From Hyaloscypha bicolor E (taxonomy: Eukaryota; Ascomycota; Leotiomycetes; Helotiales; Hyaloscyphaceae), in the NCBI RefSeq assembly GCF_002865645.1, contig NW_020194638.1, forward strand, positions 1,230,160 through 1,294,159: DNA of 64,000 nucleotides, read 5' to 3'. The translations under genes were made by a program, and so were the position numbers. Positions 44,890 through 55,143 of this stretch are shown here, piece after piece (the first letter of the stretch is position 1; the number at the start of each line of letters is the position of its first letter). Under the pieces are notes generated by a model that ran no database searches, was not told the DNA's origin, and saw only the letters and a program-made list of their open reading frames with translations.

Positions 44890-45010
44890 ATTGCGAGTCA
44901 GCTGTGACTTCTGCGGGAAAAAGCATGTTTGGGCAGACTGTTACAATCTCTGTACCCTCTGTGGTGATTTTGGACATTTTTGACGTACCTGCCAGATGCG
45001 GTATGGTTAA

Positions 45011-45474
45011 GCGAAGTCGCGGACGAAGCGGCTGCTTTTGGCAGGCGCTAGAGAAACATGCTTTCTTGGCGCATCATGCAGACTTGACACCCCTCTGGCA
45101 TCAGGAGATAGAGTTCAAGCAGTTAGGTAACTTCGGAAAACCAAGCAAGGAAAGGGAAAAATTGTTCCTAGATCCATGTGAGAATAATTGAGGACAAGCA
45201 TTAAAAGTGCGAGTCGGTTTTGCAGAAGCAGGAGTTCAGTCATGCAAATGCCCCCATGCGATTAGCAAATGCAAGACATTTCCCGTGGCTGTTTCCGAAT
45301 GACATCCCCCCGGGTATTCGGGTGGCGACTTGCTCCTTCTGTTGTGGCGCTCGCTTCGCGGAGAAAGGTCTCAGTTGGACGGTTACACGCTTGCGGTGGG
45401 CAAGAGACGTGGGGGTATTTGATATATTCAAAAGATCAAATGGGTATTATGTGCAGTCGTCCATCTTCATGACT
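45011..45474. other. Intergenic, no gene seen
   Basis: Spacer between the decayed zinc-knuckle gene and the end of the convergent membrane-protein gene; no supported gene. Confidence 0.45.
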
Positions 45475-46596
45475 TCATGAACGAGAAGGCTCTCCAGCCT
45501 TGGGAGGAACTGGGGGAGGAACAGGAGGAGGAGGCAGAGGCTTCTCAGCGTCTGCGTTCCCAGTCCAGTCTTCCATCTCCACCACGTCCTTACCAACATA
45601 ATTATCACCTTCTTCCTCCTCTTCCTCGTCATCCAGCAGCCCTCCAATCTCCTCATCCGCCGTCCACGCATCGATATCTCCAAGCCGCTTTTGCCATAAC
45701 TCTTGCGCCCTCTTGAAAACTCTATAAATACCATATCCTATTAGTGAAAGAATCACAATTCCAACAGCGGAACTAATGATGGCAACCTGGGCAACGCCAT
45801 ACACCTCTATCAAGGTCGCCCACTTCATATGTATAAGATGGCGCATCGATCCAATCCTCCCATACTCGTCAAAATTCTGCCGATATATGTATTGATACCA
45901 AGGATAAGCTGGCTTGTCGGGACAAAGCCATGACCATGCCGTACATGGTTTCAAACTTTCTGGGCTCTTGAACTGATTATTGGGGCCCCGATCTTCTAGA
46001 TATATATCTGCGATTTTGAAGGAGAGGAGGGATATGGGAGTGGAGCGTGGTTCGACCTGGTGGAGGGTGAGGCGGATGAAGCGTTGGTTGTCGGCGGGGA
46101 GGAGGGCATTGTAGCCCGCGATGCTCGCCCCCAGGATGTCGAGGTTGAGGCTCGGCGTGTAGTTGTAGAATTGCTGGAAGCCATCTTCGGCTTGCGGGAC
46201 TATGCGAGAGTAGTCGAGGAAGAATAGGGGGCAGTTGTTGTAGTCGGCAATAGTATCATTTTCGAATTGGGTTAATGTCTCCGAGGTCTGATACGCGAAG
46301 AGACGTGGAGGGACGTAGGCGTTTTCGAGGGGCAGGATGGGAATGCCATTGAGAGCAAGTATGCGGTTGTCGTGAGAGAGCGTGAAGTTGAAGATCAGAG
46401 CACTCGGTTGGTCTTCGCCGATCTGCTCCTCTGTATTCCACAGGGGCAGCTCAGGAATATCGAGGCGGACGAGAGCACTTCGTTCTTCCCGCAGCCACTT
46501 GATACCTTCGCGGGTCGGCAATTGGCGTTGACGAGTAGCCGCAACGAGGGAAAGGAGAGGCAGATGCACGAATAGTAACCGAATGACGTTCCGCAT
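45475..46596 (-). CDS. Type I single-pass membrane protein of unknown function
   Basis: A single frame of 373 residues with ATG at 46596. An N-terminal signal peptide (MRNVIRLLFVHLPLLSLVAA) is followed by a ~240-residue lumenal or extracellular part with several N-glycosylation sites (NFT, NDT, NYT) and few Cys (CTAWSWLCPDKPAYPW). One membrane helix lies at ~270-295 (QVAIISSAVGIVILSLIGYG). The cytoplasmic tail is acidic (a DDEEEEEEGDN run) and ends in a proline-rich stretch (PLPPPPVPPPVPPK), a likely SH3 or profilin ligand. I do not recognise the family, though the architecture resembles fungal ER/Golgi glycoproteins of unknown role. No intron needed. Confident as a gene, not as to function. 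Confidence 0.82.
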   Translation of the reverse strand: MRNVIRLLFVHLPLLSLVAATRQRQLPTREGIKWLREERSALVRLDIPELPLWNTEEQIGEDQPSALIFNFTLSHDNRILALNGIPILPLENAYVPPRLFAYQTSETLTQFENDTIADYNNCPLFFLDYSRIVPQAEDGFQQFYNYTPSLNLDILGASIAGYNALLPADNQRFIRLTLHQVEPRSTPISLLSFKIADIYLEDRGPNNQFKSPESLKPCTAWSWLCPDKPAYPWYQYIYRQNFDEYGRIGSMRHLIHMKWATLIEVYGVAQVAIISSAVGIVILSLIGYGIYRVFKRAQELWQKRLGDIDAWTADEEIGGLLDDEEEEEEGDNYVGKDVVEMEDWTGNADAEKPLPPPPVPPPVPPKAGEPSRS

Positions 46597-49090
46597 GGTC
46601 AGCCAGCTGGAGCTTGATTAGTTGGTCACTCCTGAGTCCTGAAGCTGGTGATACCACTGGCGCGCGTCTTCCCCTGAATCCAGCGGATGCAGGCTCGCTT
46701 ATCTGACGCTAGTCGCTAGTGGGAAACCCGTGAAACCGTGAGCCTTCCCTTCCATGCCTTCGCGGCCAAGTTCCCAAGGCCAAGTTCCCCGGCAGAGAGC
46801 CACGTTGCCGGAAGTGCGCCCCCACGCCTTTTCCAGAAGGTCTGGGTTGAGGGTGATTTGCTTTGCTTTTGCGCGGGATTTCAATGCGGAAACCCTGTCC
46901 CCAGGAAAGTTTGTGAGATGAGAGGGGCCAGACCGACCGCCAGACCGACCGCACGTGTATTTCGGCATTTGGGCCGGCTCTGTTTCTGTTTCTGTTTCCT
47001 TCTTGCAAAGCTGCCTCTGCTGATGGAAAGAAAGCGAGACCCGAGGGTCGATGTCTTCCCTGATTGCTGCATGAAGCGTGCTTCGAGATGCAAGGCACTC
47101 TCAGGGGGATTCAGTCCGGTCGGCGCTGGACTGTCAGCCTTTCTGTGGAGAAAGTCTCCAACAGCAAGAGAAAGCTGGCTGTACAAGTACTCCAGACGCC
47201 ATCATCGGCGACCAGGCCAGCCCGCCAGCCGATCTGTTTCTCTCGGGCCAGCAATCCGTTGGACCCCGGTGGCCGGGAAAGCCACGGCCGCCACCAATTT
47301 CGTTTGATGCTGGCGGCGGCGACCGAGTCAAGAGGCAGGGAGCCAAATTCGCAACATGCCAAAATCGAATGCGGCAGCTCGTCCGCTCGTCACTCATGAC
47401 TCGTGACTCGTGGACCCGTCACTTTCGGCAGCGGCTCAGCTCACTTCTCCAGGGACCAGGCGGGGACCAGGGGCGCAAGCCATGGCGTTTTTCGCTTGCG
47501 CTTTGCCGCGCCCCTTGTTCCAACGGACGGACCCATCAGAGCCGGCGCTCCGCCCACGTGTGTCGACGACTCGACGACCTCAAATCCATCCGCACACAAT
47601 TGGCATCTTTCACTGCCCTCGTCCCAGCATCGCAGCAGCAGCAGTACAGCACATACGACGAACTCGATTGGACTCGACTCGACTCTCGACCACCTACCCG
47701 GGAACCACGCATGATTGAGTGAGGGAGCAATTTGCCCCTCTGTTCCCTCTGCTCAGCATTGGTAGTTCGATCCGAGGAGGACAACCACCGCCACCTTGCT
47801 GCACCCGCTCCCACGCTCACACTCACGCTCACACTCACGCTGTAGTAGTATTGGGCCGCTCGAGAGCGTGCAACAAACAAACTGCGCCCATCACTTCATC
47901 AGGAGGGTTCAACTTGTCACCGCCAGCCGTCGGCGTCTCACTGCCCAACAGCCGGTGCACGCCCGCCCGCCCCCCTTCGACCCAACGTGTGTTGCGGCAT
48001 CCTGGGTCCTCGTGGCAGGAAAGCGAACATCTACAGGCCAACCGTGGATTCCAGGGGCGCGAATGCCGTCACTGACGACTTCAAACGCCAGACCCCGCCA
48101 AAAAGCCGCCAAAAAGCAAGAACCTGGGAATAGAGATCCGTTCTGCCACCATTGGAAACGCCCCTCGTTATTAAAACAGTGGAGGCAGGCAGAGAGAGGC
48201 CCCTCTGCGGCCCCCCGTCACCCACGGGCACGCAGCTTGCCTCTTCGTTGGGCCGCCATTCCATCCTGTATTCGTACTGTACAGCCTCGAGTTTGAAGTT
48301 TGAAGCCATGCAGATTCAATAATTGATTACTGCCCGCTTCTAATACTGTACTTGGAGCCAGGGCCCTCGAGAGCCAGAAACTGGGGATTGTGGTTCTGTG
48401 GCTGGAAGCGTCTATGCATGCCTGTGGCCCAATCGGAGCGTCAGCAGCAAGCACAAGCACAAGCACAACCTCAACCTCCATCTCCCTCAGCAGCGCGGGC
48501 GCTAGGGCGGACTGGCAACCCCAGGATCAACTGTCGGTCCAGTCACACACCCCACCCCAGTACCGAAAACGGCAAAACGGGACGCAAGTGGGGTTTGATT
48601 GCATCGCCCACGTACCCATTTCTTACTTGAACGACCCAACTATTCGTGCTTCGATGGGCGGCGATCAGCCGATAACCGACCTCTCCTGAACACCATCCGA
48701 CGACATCACTATTCACAGCATCATCAGCATCATCAGCATCATCAGGATCACCAGCATCCTCAGCATCCTTCCGTGGACGACAGCCAGCCAGCTACCTTGC
48801 CATCCTTCAAGGCACCCAGGTCGGTCGTACAGCACCCGTACCTGTTGTGCATCGACTCGACTCAGCCTCCTGCCGTTTTGTACGACTCCGGCGAGCAGCC
48901 CACGGTGGGCTAAACACTTCAATCGCCCCTCTGGAGCGAGCTCTTCGGACGCGTTTGTGTAGGCAGCTGCGTCTTTAAAACTCTTTTCTTCCCGTACTCG
49001 TCGAGGACTGTCGTCGTTGTCGCCACTGTCTTGGACTCCGTGAAGACTGCCAGCTAGGTGAGGCTTAGGCTAGGAACAGCAGCTTCGAAG
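46597..49090. other. GC-rich 2.5-kb region without convincing genes
   Basis: Overlapping frames up to 214 codons exist on both strands, but they reflect high GC and simple repeats and show no domain. The region probably contains the promoter and perhaps a long leader of the phosphate transporter, with short simple repeats near 47815 and 48450-48480. Confidence 0.5.
48716..48772 (+). repeat. CATCAG-type microsatellite upstream of the phosphate transporter
   Basis: An imperfect repeat of ATCATCAGC units ending in CAGCATCCTCAGCATCCTT, about 320 bp before the transporter start codon. Confidence 0.85.
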
Positions 49091-51662
49091 ATGGACCACG
49101 ACTTCCTGGGGGAGTCGGCTGTACCCCCGACATATACACGCACGTACGGCGGAAACGCCGCATTCCACAACTTTCACAATGACTATTCACATATTCAAGA
49201 TGCAAACCTCCGGAGGAGGTTGGCGCTTTCAGAGGTAGGAATCCCTTCTTGGCCGGCAACATGGCTTTCAGCATTATGGAACAAGACTCACTGATGTCAT
49301 CATAGATTGATAAGGTTCCATTCGGATGGTAAGTTCTTTACAATGCCCGGAATCACCTTAGGTCTTATTATATCTACCAACGCGAAGATATAACAGGGCA
49401 ACTTCATGAAAAGAACTTTCTCTAATTATTTTCATTTAGGTACCACGTCAGGGCGGTCGTGGTGGCAGGTATAGGGTTTTTCACGGACTCGTACGATATT
49501 TTCGCCATCAATCTAGTTACTTCAATTCTAGGTATGGTATATTGGCAGCAGACCAACCAAGGGGTGTTACCTACGAACGTCAGCACTGCTCTCAAAGCTG
49601 CAACATCCGGAGGTGCTGTGATAGGACAAGTTGGATTTGGATGGCTTGCAGATCTTATTGGGAGAAGAAAGATGTACGGAATGGAGCTCGCTATCATTAT
49701 CATCGCGACCTTGGCCCAGTCCCTGTCAGCCCCGAGTAGCGCTGTAACGATGACTGGACTGCTGGTATTCTGGAGAGTAATAATGGGAATCGGTATTGGC
49801 GGAGACTACCCATTGTCTGCTGTTATCACTTCAGAGTACGTTCGACCTTTCTCAGATTGATATATTGTGGTTCAAGAGAACGTAATGGACCGATCTTTCC
49901 ACACATGACCCCATTTCCAATTGAGTCTAGTGCGGTTCACTAATTGAGTAGGTTCGCTCCAACACGGTGGCGTGGTGCGATGATGGCCGCCGTCTTTTCT
50001 ATGCAAGGAGCTGGTCAATTTGCTGCGGCGCTGGTTGCCTTGATAACCACCGTCGGCTTTAAGGGGTCTTTCCTCAACACCACGGGGGCATGGTCAAGCT
50101 GTGGGGATGATTGTCAGCTGGCAGGTGATCGAGCATGGAGAATAATCGTCGGCTTTGGTGGCGTCCCCGCCGTTTTCGCGCTGTATTACCGGATCACGAT
50201 CCCCGAAACACCCAGATACACCTTTGATGTTGGGCACGATATCGAAAAGGCTGAGGCCGATGTGAAGGCTTACATGAAGAACCAGAAAGAGGGGGTGGTC
50301 GATCCCCTCTCTCAGCAACAGACGAAGGAAAGGATGGGTAAGAAATTGGCGGTACCCAAAGCATCCTGGCCAGATGTGTTCTCCTACTTCTCTCAATGGC
50401 AGAACCTCAAAGTCATCTTCTCGACAACGGCATCCTGGTTTTTCCTCGATTTGGCTTTCTATGGCCTCGGGTTAAACAATACCATTGTATTAAACGCTAT
50501 CGGCTACTACAATGGCGACACAGTCTACGCTAGTCTTCTGCACACCGCCATTGGTAATCTCGTCCTCGTTTGTGCGGGCTCGATCCCAGGCTACTGGACA
50601 TCAGTAGCAACTATAGATACCCTGGGCCGTAAGCCCATCCAAATCATGGGCTTCTTTCTCCTCACCGTCATCTTCGTCGTCATCGGATTTGCTTACCACG
50701 CGCTCTCTTCGAAAGCGCTCCTCGCCCTCTATGTCCTAGCCCAATTCTTCTTCAACTTTGGGCCCAACACAACTACCTTCATCATTCCAGGAGAATGCTT
50801 CCCCACACGTTACCGCTCGACAGGACACGGAGTCTCCGCTGCAGGCGGCAAAATTGGCGCCATCATTGCGCAGGTTATTGCGAACCCCCTACTTGGTAAA
50901 GGCGCATCACCGAATTGCCAAGGCATGCAATGCTCGCCATGGCTTCCGGTACGTTTTCCAACGCCCCTTTCCTCTCAGATTTTCTTTTTACAGTTGTACA
51001 GTACAAAAGTGAATTCCAACTCGTCCAATCTTTCATTTCCTCTCTTCTCAACCTCATCACAAAAAAAGACTAATCCCATCCAGCATCTCATGCAAATCTT
51101 CGCCCTCTTCATGCTCTGTGGCACTATCGTCTCCTTCCTCCTCCCCGAAACCAAAGGGCGGACACTGGAAGAGATCGCCGGCGAAGTCTCCACAGCCCTC
51201 GACATCCGGGATGGGTCTGTCACCGTTTCCAACGGCTTCCTCGGCTGGTGGGCACGCTCTGGCCCCTTTTCCGGAGGAAAGCCAGCAGGCTTCAATTACG
51301 TGAAATCACCCAACCTAGGTCCAAAAAGTCCTGGGTTAAGAGGCAAGAGAGAGAGGCTAGGGATTATGACAAGTCCGGAATTGTTGCCGAAGAAAGGGGA
51401 GAGGGGAAAGAAGGAACATGGGCAGGCGAGGAGCGAGTCAAGTGCGAATGGATATGACTGCTCTGTTTCGAGCACGAGCGGGCATGCGGTCACAAGGAGG
51501 GCGGATGAGAACGATGATATATATTTAGCGGGAGCTGGGGGAGCGCTTCCTGGATGGGGGGCAGGCTGGAGCGTGCAGATGAATGACGCTCATCCACGGA
51601 GGACGAATGGGAGGGTTGAGAGCATCATGTTAAATGATGTGGGGAAGTTAATCAATAAATAG
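49091..51662 (+). CDS. Pho84-type inorganic phosphate transporter (MFS, phosphate:H+ symporter)
   Basis: Exons 49091-49234, 49306-49328, 49440-49835, 49952-50948 and 51084-51662 give 712 residues. The family imports phosphate across the plasma membrane with protons. Marks include GIGFFTDSYDIFAINL in helix 1, GQVGFGWLADLIGRRKMYG, the signature GGDYPLSAVITSE at the end of helix 4, APTRWRGAMMAAVFSMQG, NTTTFIIPGECFPTRYRSTG and the C-terminal FLLPETKGRTLEEI. A ~65-residue central loop separates the two six-helix halves. The hydrophilic C-terminal tail (~140 residues) is longer than in typical members. The second exon is only 23 nt. The last intron (135 nt) has no in-frame stop and is a multiple of three, so its retention would add 45 residues. 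Phosphate-starvation control is expected from the family, but no regulator site was identified. Confidence 0.93.
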
Positions 51663-52810
51663 AGGACACTACGCCGGCGAAGCGGGAACCAACCAGCTAG
51701 GGGAAGGGAGAGAGGCCTAGGCCGAGGACCATCGAGTCAGCGAGCCAGACGAAGGGAGAGAGGACCACGGGTGAAGTGACGGTTCGCGAGAGAGGAAGAC
51801 AATGCATCACACGGCATTTAAGATCCGCGAATCGACTCGGAGCGCTAGACTTTGGCTTTAGCTTTTGTATGTAAAGAAACCAGAGCCGAGCGGAAGCGTC
51901 TTCATGACCTGAAGCGATACCAATTTTTGTTGAAACAGGGCGCTCCCAGACATTTAGTCTAGGAGGTTCAGTGCTTTGTATAGGATGAGAAGTTAGTTCT
52001 TTATATCTGGGGTTGCAAGGAGAGAAAGCTAGTATAATACTAGCCTTCCCCTAACTCTTCAGGATTTAGAAATCAACCTTTCTACATCTCATGATTCTGA
52101 ACATCGACATTCAGGTAACTTTAAAGAAAATATTTAAAAGTATAGTCGGGAAGTGTGTTAATGGGGGAACCTTGTACAGATTTCTACGGTGGTAGGAAGG
52201 CCACGCTCGGCACGGTGTGTTCGGTATCGAGTTGCCGAAAATCTTCAACCTCACTTCACCTCTTCTTCGCGTCATCTCTTCATTTAAATACAAGACTCAA
52301 CTTCCTCCCAGCATTTAAAGGTCTGAAGGTGCAAATCTGAAACGATGGACAGTTGCACGTACGTCTTATGAAGGGGCTTCGCCCGGAATCCTATGAAACA
52401 TCCGGAATTCTACAAACACAACCAACCACCTTCGATTGTCAGCCCCCGAGTCGCATAACGTCTTGATTCGTTCTACCCGTTTTCCCCATCTCTTGGCTCT
52501 CTTTCAAACTCAAATCCCAAGCATGGCAAGAATTTTTTTCATTCTTTTTTTTTTCAAAAGTCTTAGATTTTTGGTTGGGCGGTGTGGGCGGTTAGGCGGT
52601 AGCCTAGTCGTCATTACAAGGTGACCATTTCCAACTACTGTAGGGCAGGATTTTAGGCGGTGAAGAAGGGTCAAAACACTCGAGCACTCGAGCACTTGAG
52701 TACCAGAATACCAAAATCATGGAATTCAAAGCTACAAATTGCATAGTACTCAAAAATTAGGCTTGGAATTATACTAAAATTATACTGAGACTCGCACTTA
52801 CTATTAATGG
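51663..52810. other. 3' flank of the transporter, no gene seen
   Basis: Transcribed 3' UTR is likely at the start. No ORF with recognisable content. Composition becomes AT-richer toward 52.7 kb, leading into the repeat-rich border of the AT block. Confidence 0.45.
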
Positions 52811-53468
52811 GAGCTCTTTACGTATTGCAGTGAGCTGCGCCCCAGGGAGCTCCCTCCCAGAAGCTGCCCCCTCGCCCCCGGTCCCCCGCCCCCTCCCAAG
52901 AGCTGCCCTGCAGGAAGCTGCCCTCTAAGGAAATACCTCTCTAGAGAGCTCGTTATATATTATAGTAAGCTATTTCCAGAAGCTACTCTCCCGCAAAGCT
53001 CTTTATATATTGTAATAAGATGCCCTCCCAGAGAAAAGATATAGGAGGAAGATAATATAAATTTGGTAAGGTATGCCTTAAGAGAATATATGAGGCTAGT
53101 TACCTGAGGCACCATAGCTTTTATCTAGCGAGCTGCCCCTCAGGAAACTATCTGGGAACCCCCCCTCCCTGCCTGTGACGGCAGGAACAGAGTAATGGAA
53201 CGAGGCTCAAAGATCAATGATTTCCTATATCTTGAGAATTTAAAGCTAAGGAGGAAGGAGTGAGGTGTGGCAGTGGATAAGTAGGTATGGCCAAGACCAC
53301 TGAAACGCCGAGCTTTGGAAGCGAGCTTGGTTTGAACCATAGCTTGGAACCTTAGCTGAAACCAACCCCTTTGGCTGAAACCACGTCCGTATCAACTATG
53401 TGACACCAGCCGTCACACTGCCCGCTTTCTCGTTCCTAGAAAGCTCTTTATATATTACAGTAAGCTAT
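52811..53468 (+). repeat. Four copies of an AGCTCTTTACGTATTGCAGT-type repeat at graded AT content
   Basis: Copies begin at 52811, 52946, 52997 and 53441. Relative to the first (AGCTCTTTACGTATTGCAGT, then GAGCTGC), the last reads AGCTCTTTATATATTACAGT then AAGCTAT: all differences are C-to-T or G-to-A. The others differ mainly in the same way. The first copy is embedded in GC-rich AGCTGCCCC-type sequence, the last in the AT-rich block. Confidence 0.75.
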
Positions 53469-53989
53469 ATCTAGTGATTTCTTTATATATAATACATAAA
53501 GAGCTTCTTGGGAAATAGCTTATTATAATATATAAAAAGCTTCTTAGGGAGCAGCTTTCTGGAAATAGCTTTTTGAATATTGAAATTAGTATACTATTAT
53601 AACTAGTTTACTAGTCTTTCTAATACCAGGTTTAACTACTAATTTAGGGTTCTTTATTCTTATTTGTTATATATTACTTACCGAGCTTATTAAGCTTACT
53701 AATATATTATTATTTTAATTACTTTTAATTTATTAGCTAATTAATAATATATTAGAGAAAGCGGGCTCGGTATTACCGGTATTACTAAAGAGTAATAAGA
53801 ATAAATCCCTTACCTTAGACACTTTTCTTCTATTTCTAGACTTTATTCTCTTATATCTAGTTATTCTATAAACTATTAATCTCTAATATATTAATTATTT
53901 TCCTATAGGTTCTGAGCCCGGCTAATACTTTACTAAGTAATCCGAACGTCACGTGACCTTAGTACTCACTTGTCTATTCCAAAACCATT

Positions 53990-55070
53990 TCCAAAAATTA
54001 TTAAAATTATTAATTTTAATGAATTTTATTTATTAATTCGGCTTTATATTAGCAGAATTCGCTAAAAACATAGCTATTTTTGGCCAGAAATTCTTTATAA
54101 AATCTAATATACTAGATTCCAAAAAATTAACTTATATTATTTATAAAAGTACTAAAATTAAGCCTTTTTCGAATAATAATATTTGCTTTTAAATAAATAA
54201 TACTATAAACTTCTTTATTATTAAAGATCTATAATAATTTATTAATTCTAATTAAGCTTTTACTCTTATAGAAATAATTCCAAAGAATAATAAATTAATT
54301 ATTCTTTAAATTATAATTACTAGAATAATATTAAGCTTACTTATTATTTATAATATCTAGTAATAATTTAAGGAAATTAAGCTTATATACTAAATTTAGA
54401 GCCAGATTTAAGCTAAAGCTAAATAGCTAAAATCTTAAAAGAAAGCTCTTATCTTTAATAATTAGAAATTATTATATTTAATAATACTAAGGAAATAAAC
54501 GATTTTATTAACTATATTAGTTATAAAATAGCTAAAATTTATTATAAAACCGGGCTCTGGGCTTGGAAAGCAGGTAGAGTAGCTCTTAATCCGAGAATTC
54601 TAAACTAAAAAAAGAAGCTCATATATATAAGAGCTTTAGTATTCTAAATACTAGCTAGCCGCATATATTATTATAATTACGTAATACTAAATTTACTAGT
54701 AAAGCAGTAAAGTATAATAAAATTAAAAGAATAAATGAATTAATTTTAGATATTTCTATATTTAGATACCTAATTTATAAATTATTAAAGAAATATAACT
54801 TATATAAACTTCTTTTAAATTCTATTAGAACTAATATTAATAAATTAAAACTAGAATTACTTAAAGCAAATACTTCTATTAAAAAAGAGAAACTTAGGAC
54901 TAAACTTTTTACTTTTAATTCAGATATTATTTTAAAGATATTAGCTATTTAAGGAAATAGAAAAAATTAGTTAAATAAGCTAAAGTAAAAAAGAAATTTA
55001 AATATTTGTTATATATTTTATAAATTTAAAGAATATAATATTAAAGATTATATTATATATAAATTAGTCT
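53990..55070 (+). mobile_element. Dead pogo-type DDE transposase region (tentative)
   Basis: Conceptual plus-strand translation across stops gives TLIEIIPKNNKLII (compare a pogo-type IxADGxxLPPxxI), KINDFINYIS..KIAKIYYKTGLW (compare the FRKTGLxPFNP end of the catalytic domain), a helical NKLKLELLKANTSIKKEKL segment and a C-terminal CYIFYKFKEYNIKDY that could derive from a CxxC..GHNxRTC knuckle. The order fits fungal pogo/Tigger-like transposases. Frame breaks and stops are pervasive. Limits are approximate. Confidence 0.4.
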
Positions 55071-55143
55071 AGATATTACGAGGCCTGGCTCTGGGCTTGG
55101 AAAGCAGGGTAGAGTGGCTCTTATTCCGATAATACTAAACTAA
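54551..55143 (+). repeat. Pair of GC-richer direct repeats ~536 bp apart
   Basis: GGCTCTGGGCTTGGAAAGCA followed by a TAGAGT(A/G)GCTCTTA segment occurs near 54551 and 55087, each ~55 bp. They are islands of normal composition inside mutated DNA. They could be parts of two copies of one transposon end. Confidence 0.65.

Larger units (their letters stand above)
43408..45010 (+). pseudogene. Decayed paralogue of the double zinc-knuckle gene, split by a hAT-like insertion
   Basis: Pieces on either side of 44087-44889 match the second half of the 33620-35195 gene: RFGPKKAHLKYLKFEGKI, an in-frame TAG, RFCTGVEKLICMW (compare KFCTGLEKLVL), EPDVEWLKRANDAVEEM, then after the insertion CDFCGKKHVWADCYNLC and LCGDFGHF followed by TGA where the relative has Arg. 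At least one frame change occurs near 43600 between the first frame (DWMDIFRPI) and the next. The N-terminal half was not found. The TGA and TAG stops are each one transition from a sense codon. Confidence 0.75.

Noticed and set aside
47078..47722. 214-codon plus-strand frame in the GC-rich region
   Set aside because: It overlaps equally long frames in other phases, has no motif and no splice context; high GC explains the lack of stops.
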